Below, in pieces: positions 42,688 through 51,471 of a stretch of 64,000 nucleotides of DNA. The first letter of the stretch is position 1. Each line of letters starts with the position of its first letter. The notes below the pieces were generated by a model, which saw nothing but the letters and a program-made list of their open reading frames with translations, did no database searches and was not told where the DNA came from. This DNA comes from Rhodothermus profundi (GTDB taxonomy: Bacteria > Bacteroidota > Rhodothermia > Rhodothermales > Rhodothermaceae): positions 186,001 to 250,000 of the forward strand of contig NZ_FRAU01000001.1 in NCBI RefSeq assembly GCF_900142415.1, written 5' to 3'. The position numbers and the translations under genes are program-made.

Positions 42688-43614
42688 ATGCTCTACCAGC
42701 GCATCCTGATAACCGGCGCAAACGGCCTGCTGGGCCAGGAGCTGGTTGCCCAACTCAGCCGGCATGCCGAATACGACGTGCTGGCTACCGCCCGCGATCC
42801 AGCACCGCGCTTTCAGGGCGGCTCCTGCGGGTACGTGCCGCTCGACATCACCGACGCCCAGGCCGTCCGCCGGATTTTTCAGGATTTTACGCCAACGGTG
42901 GTGATCAACTGCGCGGCTATGACGCAGGTCGACCGGTGCGAGCTGGAAAAAGAGGCCTGCTGGCGCGTTAACGTTGAAGCAGTCGAAACACTGGCCCGGC
43001 TATGCCGGCAATTTGGCGCCCGCCTCATCCAGGTATCTACCGACTTTGTCTTTGACGGCGCGGCCGGTCCGTACCGGGAAACAGACCGCCCCCATCCGAT
43101 TAACTTCTACGGCCGCTCCAAACTGGCCAGTGAGAATGTGGTGCGGGAAGCGGGAATCGACCGCTGGGCCATCGCCCGTACCGTACTGGTCTATGGGACC
43201 GGCGAGCAGCTCAGCCGCTCCAACATTGCGCTCTGGGTCATCGAACAACTGTCGCAGGGCCGGCGCATCCGGGTTGTTACCGACCAGTGGCGCACCCCTA
43301 CGTACGTGGCCGACCTGGCAGCCGGTATTGAACGCATTGTCCGCTACCATAAACATGGCATCTACCATATTTCAGGACGTGAATTTCTGACGGTCTACGA
43401 CTTTGCCTGCCTGATCGCTGACGTGTTCGACCTGGATCGCACGCTTATCGAACCGGTCGATAGCGCCACGCTCAACCAGGTGGCCCCCCGCCCCCCACGC
43501 ACAGGTTTCATTATCCTGAAAGCTGAAACCGAACTGGGTTACCGCCCACGCTCGATTCCAGAAGCCCTCCGCCATTTAGGCCAACGCCTGGGTTTGCCGG
43601 TCACGCTATCCTGA
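42688..43614 (+). CDS. rmlD: dTDP-4-dehydrorhamnose reductase-like SDR protein
   Basis: The 308-residue short-chain reductase has the Rossmann loop LITGANGLLGQELV, VINCAAMTQVD, QVSTDFVFDGAAGPY and NFYGRSKLASE, the YxxxK catalytic pair. The RmlD-like region EPVDSATLNQVAPRPPRTG follows. These features fit RmlD, which makes dTDP-L-rhamnose, but no rmlABC lies nearby, so the exact sugar is less sure. A TATCTTTAG box is at 42652-42660, 27 bases before the start. Confidence 0.82.
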   Translation: MLYQRILITGANGLLGQELVAQLSRHAEYDVLATARDPAPRFQGGSCGYVPLDITDAQAVRRIFQDFTPTVVINCAAMTQVDRCELEKEACWRVNVEAVETLARLCRQFGARLIQVSTDFVFDGAAGPYRETDRPHPINFYGRSKLASENVVREAGIDRWAIARTVLVYGTGEQLSRSNIALWVIEQLSQGRRIRVVTDQWRTPTYVADLAAGIERIVRYHKHGIYHISGREFLTVYDFACLIADVFDLDRTLIEPVDSATLNQVAPRPPRTGFIILKAETELGYRPRSIPEALRHLGQRLGLPVTLS

Positions 43615-43647
43615 AGTTGTTTCTGGTTGTATCCTGAGAGAAAACCT

Positions 43648-44928
43648 ATGCTGGATCTGCAGCGCATTCGCCAGGAACCCGACCGCGTGCGAGACGCCAT
43701 TCGGGTCAAAGGAATGGGCGATCCACAGCTCGTTGACCGCGTCCTAGACCTAGACACCCGGCATCGCCAGACGCAAACCGAGTTGCAGGAAGCACGCCAT
43801 CGCCTGAACACGCTCGCGCGTCAGATCGGCCAGCTCATGCGCGAAGGGCGCCGCGACGAAGCCCAGGCGCTCATCGAAGAAAATGCTCGTCTCAAAGAAC
43901 GCATTAAGTCGCTGGAAGCTCATGCGCGCGCGCTGGGCGAGCAGCTCGAAACCCTCCTGCTGGAGTTGCCCAATATTCCCCATCCATCGGTTCCGGTCGG
44001 GCGCGGCCCCGAAGACAACGTAGTGCTGCATGAAGAGGGCTGCCCGCCGACGTTCGACTTCACACCGCGTCCGCACTGGGAACTGGCCACGCGCCACGGA
44101 CTGATCGATTTTGAGCGCGGCGCCAAAGTGACGGGAAGCGGCTTCCCCTTCTACGTGGGCAAAGGCGCCCGGCTGCAACGCGCCCTGATTCAGTTCTTCC
44201 TGGACCTGGCCGTGCAGGAGGGTGGCTATGTAGAAATACAACCTCCGCTCCTGGTCAACGCTGATAGTGCGCGAGGTACGGGCCAGCTTCCCGACAAGGA
44301 GGACCTGATGTACGTGATTGAACGGGATGAACTTTATCCCATCCCTACCGCAGAGGTACCGGTCACTAACTATTTCCGCAACGAAATCCTCGAAGAAAAT
44401 CAGCTTCCTGTCAAGTTTTGCGCCTACTCTCCCTGCTTTCGGCGTGAGGCAGGGTCTTACGGCAAGGACGTGCGCGGTCTGAACCGTCTGCACCAGTTTG
44501 ATAAGGTAGAGCTCGTCCAGTTTGTCCACCCGGACCATAGCTACGAAGCGCTGGAACAACTGCGAGAAGATGCAGAGCGGCCGCTTCGCCTGCTGGGACT
44601 GCCGTATCGCCGCGTGCTGATGTGCACCGCAGAGACCGGTTTCACGCAGGCCAAAAAGTACGACCTAGAAGTCTGGAGCCCGGGCCAACAACGCTGGTTA
44701 GAGGTGTCGTCTATCTCTAATTTTGAAGACTTTCAAGCGCGGCGCGCACGCATCCGCTTCCGCCCGGCCCAGGGGGGCAAGCCCCATTTTGTGCACACGC
44801 TCAATGGAAGCGGCCTGGCCCTACCTCGTGTGGTGGCGGCCCTGCTGGAGCACTACCAGCAGCCAGACGGCTCGATTCTCATTCCTGAGGTGCTTCGCCC
44901 CTACACCGGCTTCGACCGGATCGGATGA
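43648..44928 (+). CDS. serS: serine-tRNA ligase
   Basis: The 426-residue class II synthetase has an N-terminal coiled-coil arm (about residues 30-105). Motif 2 is [16 protein letters not shown] and motif 3 is [34 protein letters not shown] and [15 protein letters not shown] lie between. It charges tRNA-Ser and tRNA-Sec. The start is at the ATG at 43648 ([14 protein letters not shown]), the normal SerRS opening. It is convergent with the M1 peptidase, with eight bases between. Confidence 0.97.
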   Translation: MLDLQRIRQEPDRVRDAIRVKGMGDPQLVDRVLDLDTRHRQTQTELQEARHRLNTLARQIGQLMREGRRDEAQALIEENARLKERIKSLEAHARALGEQLETLLLELPNIPHPSVPVGRGPEDNVVLHEEGCPPTFDFTPRPHWELATRHGLIDFERGAKVTGSGFPFYVGKGARLQRALIQFFLDLAVQEGGYVEIQPPLLVNADSARGTGQLPDKEDLMYVIERDELYPIPTAEVPVTNYFRNEILEENQLPVKFCAYSPCFRREAGSYGKDVRGLNRLHQFDKVELVQFVHPDHSYEALEQLREDAERPLRLLGLPYRRVLMCTAETGFTQAKKYDLEVWSPGQQRWLEVSSISNFEDFQARRARIRFRPAQGGKPHFVHTLNGSGLALPRVVAALLEHYQQPDGSILIPEVLRPYTGFDRIG

Positions 44929-44936
44929 GCTGCGCA

Positions 44937-46628
44937 CTAGTCGGAGGCGCGCAGGATCCAGTGATCCGGATCGATAATCGGGTCAGCTTCCAGCTCGCCT
45001 AGCGGCACCACCGCCTTACCATTCGGCATAGGAATGCGGCGCCGCGTCTCCCCGATCTGCACCTCCACGGGCATGGGAAACGGCAGATCGCCTGGCACCT
45101 CCCAGCGCAGCACGAGCCGGTCTGGCTCGCGCACTACGAGAAGACGGGGCAGCTCGGCGCGGCGCACGTACACCTCGAAAAACCAGTCCAGCTCCTGTCC
45201 GGTAATTGCTTCAACCAGCGAGATAAAATCGTCAGTCGTGGCAAAGCGACATGCACAGCCCCCAGACATGCGCTCCAGTGCCGGATCGGGATACGCCATG
45301 CGCCGCAGGGCCCGGAAGAAAGCCTCGTCGCCGATCAGATAGCGCAGCGTGTGCAGCACCCAGGACCCCTTGTAATAGATGTCGTTGTCCGTCTGACCGG
45401 TCGCCGGATCTGCAAAGTACATTTCTGTGGTTGTCCTGGAAGTGCGGGGCGCAATAGGCCGCCGGTTCCGAATAGCGGGAAGGTAACGACGTAACTCTGC
45501 CCGATAGGCCTCCACGCCGAACCGTTCTTCCGCATAAAGGGCCTGCATGTAGGTGCAGAAGCCTTCATGCAGCCAGAAATCCTTCCAGTCGTAGACTGTT
45601 ACCAGATTACCCCACCATTCATGGCCCAGTTCGTGGTGGTGTAGCCAGTCGAAGCCATAGGGTTGATCCGAGAAGTCGCTTCCATAGGCAATGATCGTCT
45701 GGTGTTCCATGCCCAGGAAAGGCGTATGCGCAATCCCGTATTTGTCCGCACGGAAAGGGTACGGCCCCAGCAGGCGCTCATAGAACGCCAGATGATCCAG
45801 AAATTCTGGCAACATGCGGCGAGCATCGGCCTCTCGTTCGGGCAGTACCCAGAACGTTACCGGGATCGTATCGCCAGCCACGCTGACGTAGGTGGTATCG
45901 ACGGTTCGGTAAGGAGCAATGTTCAGCGCAACGCCGTAGTTGTTGATGGGCGTTGAAACGAACCAGTGGTAGGTGCGCGTGCCATCGGCATGCGGTTCGA
46001 CGCGGCGCAGCCGCCCGTTGCTGGCTACCACGAGCGGTTCGGGGACAGTAATGCGCAGCGCCATCGAGTCGGGCTCATCCGAAGGATGGTCTTTGCACGG
46101 CCACCAGAGGTCCGCCCCTTCGCCCTGGTTGGAAGTAGCAATCCAGGGTTGACCATCGGCCGTGCGCGCCCAGGTAAACCCGCCGATCCAGGGAGGATAT
46201 GGCGCCTCGCGCGGAACGCCTCCGTAATGCACCCGGAGCACGACGCGCTCACCCGGCTGGCGCGTACGTGTCAGATGCGTCCAGATGCGTCCGTCGGCGC
46301 GATGTTCAAAACCGCGCGGCACCCACTGTCCGGCTACCCGTTCCTCTACCTTCTGGACAGTCAGCGCCGTGTCAAGGTCCAGCACGAACCAGATGAGCGG
46401 TTGCACTACGCGCGCCTGCACTTCCAGCGTGCCATCGATGCGACGGGCCGCCGGATCGATGCGCAACGCGAGATCATAAAACGTGACGTCGTAAGCAGCC
46501 TGCTCAGGTAGTAGCGGCCCACCGGAATGGTTCGTAACCCGTCGGTCCAGCAATCGCTGCGCACAGGCAGCCTGCACGGACAGGATGACAAGACCAAGCG
46601 CAAGACTTCCCTTAAGATGCCCGGACAT
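44937..46628 (-). CDS. secreted M1-family zinc metallopeptidase
   Basis: The 563-residue protein has a signal peptide (GSLALGLVILSVQAACAQ) and an N-terminal beta domain. The catalytic set is LGMEHQTIIAYGS (GxMEN-type), HHELGHEWWGN (HExxH) and LHEGFCTYMQAL, whose Glu is the third zinc ligand. The C-terminal 80 residues form a beta fold instead of the long helical domain of APN. At about 560 residues it is like the secreted, cold-active or Bacteroidota M1 aminopeptidases. It follows the LytTR regulator with a 19-base gap, so it may be cotranscribed with the two-component genes. Confidence 0.93.
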   Translation of the reverse strand: MSGHLKGSLALGLVILSVQAACAQRLLDRRVTNHSGGPLLPEQAAYDVTFYDLALRIDPAARRIDGTLEVQARVVQPLIWFVLDLDTALTVQKVEERVAGQWVPRGFEHRADGRIWTHLTRTRQPGERVVLRVHYGGVPREAPYPPWIGGFTWARTADGQPWIATSNQGEGADLWWPCKDHPSDEPDSMALRITVPEPLVVASNGRLRRVEPHADGTRTYHWFVSTPINNYGVALNIAPYRTVDTTYVSVAGDTIPVTFWVLPEREADARRMLPEFLDHLAFYERLLGPYPFRADKYGIAHTPFLGMEHQTIIAYGSDFSDQPYGFDWLHHHELGHEWWGNLVTVYDWKDFWLHEGFCTYMQALYAEERFGVEAYRAELRRYLPAIRNRRPIAPRTSRTTTEMYFADPATGQTDNDIYYKGSWVLHTLRYLIGDEAFFRALRRMAYPDPALERMSGGCACRFATTDDFISLVEAITGQELDWFFEVYVRRAELPRLLVVREPDRLVLRWEVPGDLPFPMPVEVQIGETRRRIPMPNGKAVVPLGELEADPIIDPDHWILRASD

Positions 46629-46647
46629 GGGAATATGTTGCTGGTTT

Positions 46648-47448
46648 TCACTCCGCGTTTAAGCCCAGCCGGCGTTCCAGTGCTTCACGACGGCTGCGAC
46701 TGACCTTCAGGCGCACCCCGTTTTTCAGCCGCACCGCATAACGCCCCCCGGCTCCCCTCAGCAGCACGTCAATCAGATCAATGCGCACAATTGCCGAACG
46801 ATGAATGCGAATAAACAGCGCCGGATCCAACCGCTCTTCAAGCGTCTGCATCTGCTCACGAATCACGTACACTTGGTCCCCCACGTGCAGCTCCGCATAG
46901 GGGCCACTGGCGGTAATATAGTCGATCTGCCGAACCGGAATGACGCGCACCTGCCCACGCATTTCCACGGCAATGCGCTCCAGATATTTCGGTGGCCGTG
47001 CAGGCTCTGGCGTTCGATCTTCCTGCAGCAGTTGCAACAGGCGATCTCGTAGCGCTTCCACCTTTTTGAGCTTCCACAGACGGCGCGCCCGTTCAAGGGC
47101 CTGTTCAAATCGTTCATCGTCAAACGGTTTGAGCAGATAGTCCAGCGCTGCCACCTCAAAGGCCTGAAGCGCATACTGGTCGTATGCCGTCACAAAAATG
47201 GTAACCGGCATCTGTTCAGGACCGATTTCGCGCACAACGTCAAAACCGGTCATGCCCGGCATCTGCACATCTAAAAAGACCAGATCCGGGTGCAACGAGC
47301 GGATGGCCTGAACAGCCTCCCGACCGCTGGTGGCCTGCCCCACAACTTCAATCTCTGCCCGTCCTTTTAGCAAATCCAGTAAACGTTGCCGTGCCAGCGG
47401 CTCGTCGTCTACAATCAGCACGCGAAGCGGACGGTCATTCATCGGCAT
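46648..47448 (-). CDS. LytTR-family response regulator
   Basis: The 266-residue protein has a receiver domain (VLIVDDEPLARQRLLDLL; phosphoacceptor in DLVFLDVQMPGMTGFD; Lys in YLLKPFDDERF). A linker leads to a LytTR DNA-binding domain over residues 160-260 (VIPVRQIDYITASGPYAEL, FIRIHRSAIVRID, VRLKNGVRLKVSRSRREAL). It binds DNA as a LytTR dimer. The start overlaps the kinase stop by 14 bases; Met3 at 47442 is an equal start. Confidence 0.95.
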   Translation of the reverse strand: MPMNDRPLRVLIVDDEPLARQRLLDLLKGRAEIEVVGQATSGREAVQAIRSLHPDLVFLDVQMPGMTGFDVVREIGPEQMPVTIFVTAYDQYALQAFEVAALDYLLKPFDDERFEQALERARRLWKLKKVEALRDRLLQLLQEDRTPEPARPPKYLERIAVEMRGQVRVIPVRQIDYITASGPYAELHVGDQVYVIREQMQTLEERLDPALFIRIHRSAIVRIDLIDVLLRGAGGRYAVRLKNGVRLKVSRSRREALERRLGLNAE

Positions 47449-48610
47449 GCGCAGCTACACGCAGGTCGCTTTCGGTATGATAGGGAAGCTGAAGGCAAAC
47501 TTCTACGCCTCCCTCCGGAAGTTCGCGCAGTTCCAACCGATAGGCAGCGCCATAAAGGCCTTCCAGCCGGGCACGCGTATTTCGCAGCCCCAGCCCTTCC
47601 TGCCACTGTCCGTCGCCGGAAAGCCCTGGTCCGTTATCGCGCACGCACAGGCAGAGATAATCTCCTTCCCGCCAGGCACGCAGCGTAATGCGTCCGGTTG
47701 TTTCCAGGCGGCTGACGCCATGCTTGATCGCGTTCTCCACAATCGGTTGCAAGATCAGGTTAGGCACCAGTGCATCCAGCACAGCCGGATCGATCTCCTG
47801 ACGCACCTCCAGACGTCCCTGAAAGCGAATCTGCTGAATGTCCAGGTAACCCTCCAGAAAACGCAGTTCCTGCGACAGCGGGACCTCCTGCGCAACGCTC
47901 TCGTCAAGCGTATAGCGCAGCAGCTCACTGAGACGCGCAATCATGTGCCGCACGCCTTTGGGATCACGCTCGACCAGGGCCGAGATGGCATGCAACGTGT
48001 TGAATAGAAAATGCGGATTGAGCTGCATGCGAAGCGCCCGCAACCGCGCCTCGGTCAGTCGCGCCTGCAAATCGGCCGCCTGTGCCCGAAGTTGGGCTGC
48101 CTCCTGCTGCCGCTGCTGATAGCGAATAAAGTAGTCTCGGGCAAAGCCTGCGGCCAGGACGGCAAAATAGGTAACCAGCTCATTGATAAACCAGAAGCGG
48201 CGGATGCCCATCAACAGGTCGAAATTGACGACGCGCCGACGCGCGAGCTTATACACATAGAAGTAGAGATAGTCGACCCATACTTCCATGGCCAGGGCTA
48301 CCATTAGCCCAATCAGCAAATGTAAAATCAGCCGCCCCACCCAGCGGGGACGGTCGAATGCCAGCTTCCGGCTAAGCCAGAAAATACCCGGCGTCAATAG
48401 CGCCCAGGTGTAGTATTCCGAAAAGATGTAAAGCACCTGCCGCTGCAGCAGCGACACGCCCCGATCCGCCCAGCGCGGATCCAGCAACCGACCTGTTACG
48501 ACCAGCACGGCCAGAAACGTCCAGAAGGCCCAGATGACTAGCACCTCCACCCATGGCCGTCGAAACAGCCGGGCAGCGTCGCACCTTGTCTTTTGCGGCA
48601 ATGCAGTCAT
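47435..48610 (-). CDS. LytS-type sensor histidine kinase
   Basis: The 391-residue membrane kinase has four hydrophobic helices (about residues 20-45, 65-85, 92-115 and 135-158) with no large periplasmic loop. A coiled-coil segment follows. The His_kinase phosphoacceptor is MQLNPHFLFNTLHAISALVE, and the ATPase region has LILQPIVENAIKHGV, CVRDNGPGL and GLGLRNTRARLEGLYG. It pairs with the LytTR regulator it overlaps. The signal is unknown. It is divergent from the 829-residue protein, with 246 bases between the starts. Confidence 0.95.
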   Translation of the reverse strand: MTALPQKTRCDAARLFRRPWVEVLVIWAFWTFLAVLVVTGRLLDPRWADRGVSLLQRQVLYIFSEYYTWALLTPGIFWLSRKLAFDRPRWVGRLILHLLIGLMVALAMEVWVDYLYFYVYKLARRRVVNFDLLMGIRRFWFINELVTYFAVLAAGFARDYFIRYQQRQQEAAQLRAQAADLQARLTEARLRALRMQLNPHFLFNTLHAISALVERDPKGVRHMIARLSELLRYTLDESVAQEVPLSQELRFLEGYLDIQQIRFQGRLEVRQEIDPAVLDALVPNLILQPIVENAIKHGVSRLETTGRITLRAWREGDYLCLCVRDNGPGLSGDGQWQEGLGLRNTRARLEGLYGAAYRLELRELPEGGVEVCLQLPYHTESDLRVAAHADE

Positions 48611-48856
48611 ATATCCCTATACCTGGCCAGACTGAAACGCCTGATTGCCTAAAAGATCACCAGGTCTGCACAGAGTGCACCCAGCCACTTACAAACAGCA
48701 CGGATTTGTTTTCAGCGACTTCGACACTTTTTCAAAACCTGCAAGGTTATTGATCCATTATACAACTGTCTTTTAGACCAGAACACGGATGCGCAGGCTA
48801 CTCCTATCTGCCTGTCCCGTTGAAGCGTCGCCCATTGATCCAATCTGCATAAACCC

Positions 48857-51346
48857 ATGAAGCTACACTTTTATGGATTGCTCCTCATGCTGTGGGCCCT
48901 GCCTGTTTCTGCCCAGCAGCCACTTTTCTACGGAACGCCCGATACTACGGGTAGCCTACCCATAGGCTGGCAGGCGCACTTCTGGACCACGACCGACCAG
49001 ACTCCATCACCTGGCTCAGGGGGATTCAGCTTTGTGCTCCACGGGCGCCAGGCAGATCGGCTCTGTACCCCTGTGCTTGACACACGCGCAGCGGTACTGG
49101 ATACGCTGTCTTACCGGGCGCGTCGAACCCGCTCCTATCCGGCGCTGCATCTGACGGTGCGGGCTTCGGTCGATGGAGGCCGCACGTTTCCCTATGTCAT
49201 AGCGGTCGCCGGTGCAGCCCTGCCCGCATCAGCAAGCAAATGGCAAATCATGCGTTTTCCACTCCCCCCACAGCTTTCTGGCACACCCGCCCTCCAGCTC
49301 TGCTTCGATGCCCTGGGCGGCATGACCAGTAGCGCACGGCTCCAACTGGACGATATCCGTCTGTATGGTTCCGGGCAACTCCACCAGCGACCGTTTGCCA
49401 TCCAGCCTGCGCAAATCAACGCGGGCTTTGTAGCCGTAGGCGATACCGTAATGCTTCCGCTCTACCTGCGCAACCAGAGCGACCGTACCCTGACAATAAC
49501 TCTTCCCGCTCCCCCTCCTCCCTGGACGTTAACGCGTCATACCATGACGCTTGCACCGCATCAGATCGATACCCTGAAACTCTATGTAGCGCCTTCTCAG
49601 CCCGACACGTTCACCGCTACCTGGATGCTTCCCTTTGAGGGTGACACCCTCTGGATCCCGCTCCGCGTCACCGCTACGCTCCCGGTGCATCACCTGGGGT
49701 GGAGCACCCCGCATATCCTCGCCCGGGCTCGCGACACCGTTCGCCTCGGGCTCCAGCTACAACTGGGAGGCAACGCCCCCACGCTGCAGGGATTGCTGCT
49801 GACAGCCCAGTTGCCGCATCATGCGCACACTTACCTGGTACTGGAGCCAGGCGCATCGCTGCCCGATCCGGACCGATGGACGTTACAATTCACCCAACAG
49901 GGCAACACGCTGCAGCTATTATTGCTGGGCGATGCAACGCATACGCTATCGCCGGGAAGCTATCCAGAGCTACTCCGGCTCCAATTGGGGCTGGCCGATG
50001 TCCCCGATACAACCCGGCTGCAACTGACCTTGCAATCCGTAGAGGCCATAGCAGCTACGCCGGAAGCCCCCTCCATAGGCCTGGCACTCCATCCACGTCG
50101 CCTGCACCTCACCGTGCGTCCGCGCATCGCACAGGCTGTGTTGATGCCCGACACGCTCCGCCTGCCCGCCACGCCCGTGGGTACCCGCCGGTCGGCTACC
50201 GTCTACCTGAGCAATCCCGGCGGCGAGCGTCCGCTCCACGCTCGCTTCTATCTTTCACCTGATCCTACCGTGACCATTGTGCCCGACTCTATAGCCGTTG
50301 CGCCCAATGACACCGTGCCCCTGACGGTTCGCTTTGAACCAACGCTCCGAAATTTTGGCCGGCGCGTGGCCTCCCTGCACGTGCAGCATGATGGACTGGG
50401 CAGCGACACCTTACTTATCATCGAAGCGACGGGCACCGGCGGCCTGGGGGATGCCACCGAAGAGGGCGCCGTCGATGTAGCTGACCTGCAACGAGGCATC
50501 CGCTACGTGCTTGGGCTGGAAGAGCCCGAAGCGCAGGATCGGCTTGTGCTCGACGTAGCACCGTTTCCGCACGGCGATGGTCAGTTGCGCTTGAACGACC
50601 TGGGCGTGCTGGTGCAGGCGATTGCCCGCAACCAATGGCCTGACGGCCATCCTCTACCTGTCCCCCCGCCTTTTCCACGGACGAGCGCCAAACAAGACGC
50701 CCCGATCACCTTGCATCTGCAACCTGAACCAGACGGTATGACAGGCCTGGAAATAGAAGCACCACGCCCATTCGCCGCCCTGCAGCTCATGCTGCCTCCA
50801 GTCGCCTTCGATGCAGCCCGGCAGGCTCTGCCTGCAAACGCCCACTTTCGCGTCGAAAACAATCCGAACCACCTCGCACTGCTGATGTACCGTCTTGACG
50901 GCGCCGCTTTTGCACCCGGACGATACCGCCTGGGCATGTTGCGAGACGTAAAGGCCGACACGCTGCACCTGCTGCGATGGGTAGCTGTTGATGCGATAGG
51001 TCGTTATCTGTCTACTACGGTTCAGGTGGCTCGCGCAACCCCTGTCGAGCCGGCCGCTTCGCCCCCCCTCTTTTTTCCTCCATATCCGCAACCCTTTGCT
51101 CCTACCCGCCACACGGCTCTGATACTTTCCGGTACGCTTCCGACGCCTAGTGCATTCACGCTGGAAGTATTTGACCTGCTGGGACGCCGCCTGACGTACA
51201 CGCAAGGCCATCTGCCTGCTGGCGCGTTTCAGTATCACTGGAACGGACGGGACCTGCAGGGGCGGAGGCTCCCTCCTGGTCTCTACCTGCTTCGCCTGCG
51301 CACCGCAAGCCTGACCCAGACTTTCCCTGTGGTAATTATCCACTGA
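48857..51346 (+). CDS. large secreted multidomain protein with FlgD/T9SS-like tail
   Basis: The 829-residue protein has a signal peptide (LLLMLWALPVSAQQ). The N-terminal part is an adhesin-like beta domain, followed by Ig-like or cohesin-like strands. A HYDIN/ASPM-type domain (about residues 420-530; LPATPVGTRRSATVYLSNPG, VPLTVRFEP) comes next. Then come two dockerin-like calcium repeats (GAVDVADLQRGIRYVLG and GDGQLRLNDLGVLVQAIA). The C-terminus (LEVFDLLGRRLTY, LPPGLYLLRL) is a sorting or anchoring domain of the T9SS/FlgD kind. It is probably a surface or secreted structural protein. Function unknown. Confidence 0.88.
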   Translation: MKLHFYGLLLMLWALPVSAQQPLFYGTPDTTGSLPIGWQAHFWTTTDQTPSPGSGGFSFVLHGRQADRLCTPVLDTRAAVLDTLSYRARRTRSYPALHLTVRASVDGGRTFPYVIAVAGAALPASASKWQIMRFPLPPQLSGTPALQLCFDALGGMTSSARLQLDDIRLYGSGQLHQRPFAIQPAQINAGFVAVGDTVMLPLYLRNQSDRTLTITLPAPPPPWTLTRHTMTLAPHQIDTLKLYVAPSQPDTFTATWMLPFEGDTLWIPLRVTATLPVHHLGWSTPHILARARDTVRLGLQLQLGGNAPTLQGLLLTAQLPHHAHTYLVLEPGASLPDPDRWTLQFTQQGNTLQLLLLGDATHTLSPGSYPELLRLQLGLADVPDTTRLQLTLQSVEAIAATPEAPSIGLALHPRRLHLTVRPRIAQAVLMPDTLRLPATPVGTRRSATVYLSNPGGERPLHARFYLSPDPTVTIVPDSIAVAPNDTVPLTVRFEPTLRNFGRRVASLHVQHDGLGSDTLLIIEATGTGGLGDATEEGAVDVADLQRGIRYVLGLEEPEAQDRLVLDVAPFPHGDGQLRLNDLGVLVQAIARNQWPDGHPLPVPPPFPRTSAKQDAPITLHLQPEPDGMTGLEIEAPRPFAALQLMLPPVAFDAARQALPANAHFRVENNPNHLALLMYRLDGAAFAPGRYRLGMLRDVKADTLHLLRWVAVDAIGRYLSTTVQVARATPVEPAASPPLFFPPYPQPFAPTRHTALILSGTLPTPSAFTLEVFDLLGRRLTYTQGHLPAGAFQYHWNGRDLQGRRLPPGLYLLRLRTASLTQTFPVVIIH

Positions 51347-51471
51347 ACCCTGCATCCATAGCGCCCACGTGCCACTCATGACAGTTCGGTGCGGCTCGTG
51401 CCCTGCGCTGTATCTCGGTGCGTACCCCTACTGTATAAACACGTGCAATAACCAACGCAAAAGGATCCAAC

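Noticed and set aside
51347-51471. Cobalamin riboswitch before the TonB receptor-like gene
   Set aside because: A short GTGCCACT resembles part of the B12 box, but the rest of the riboswitch core is missing.
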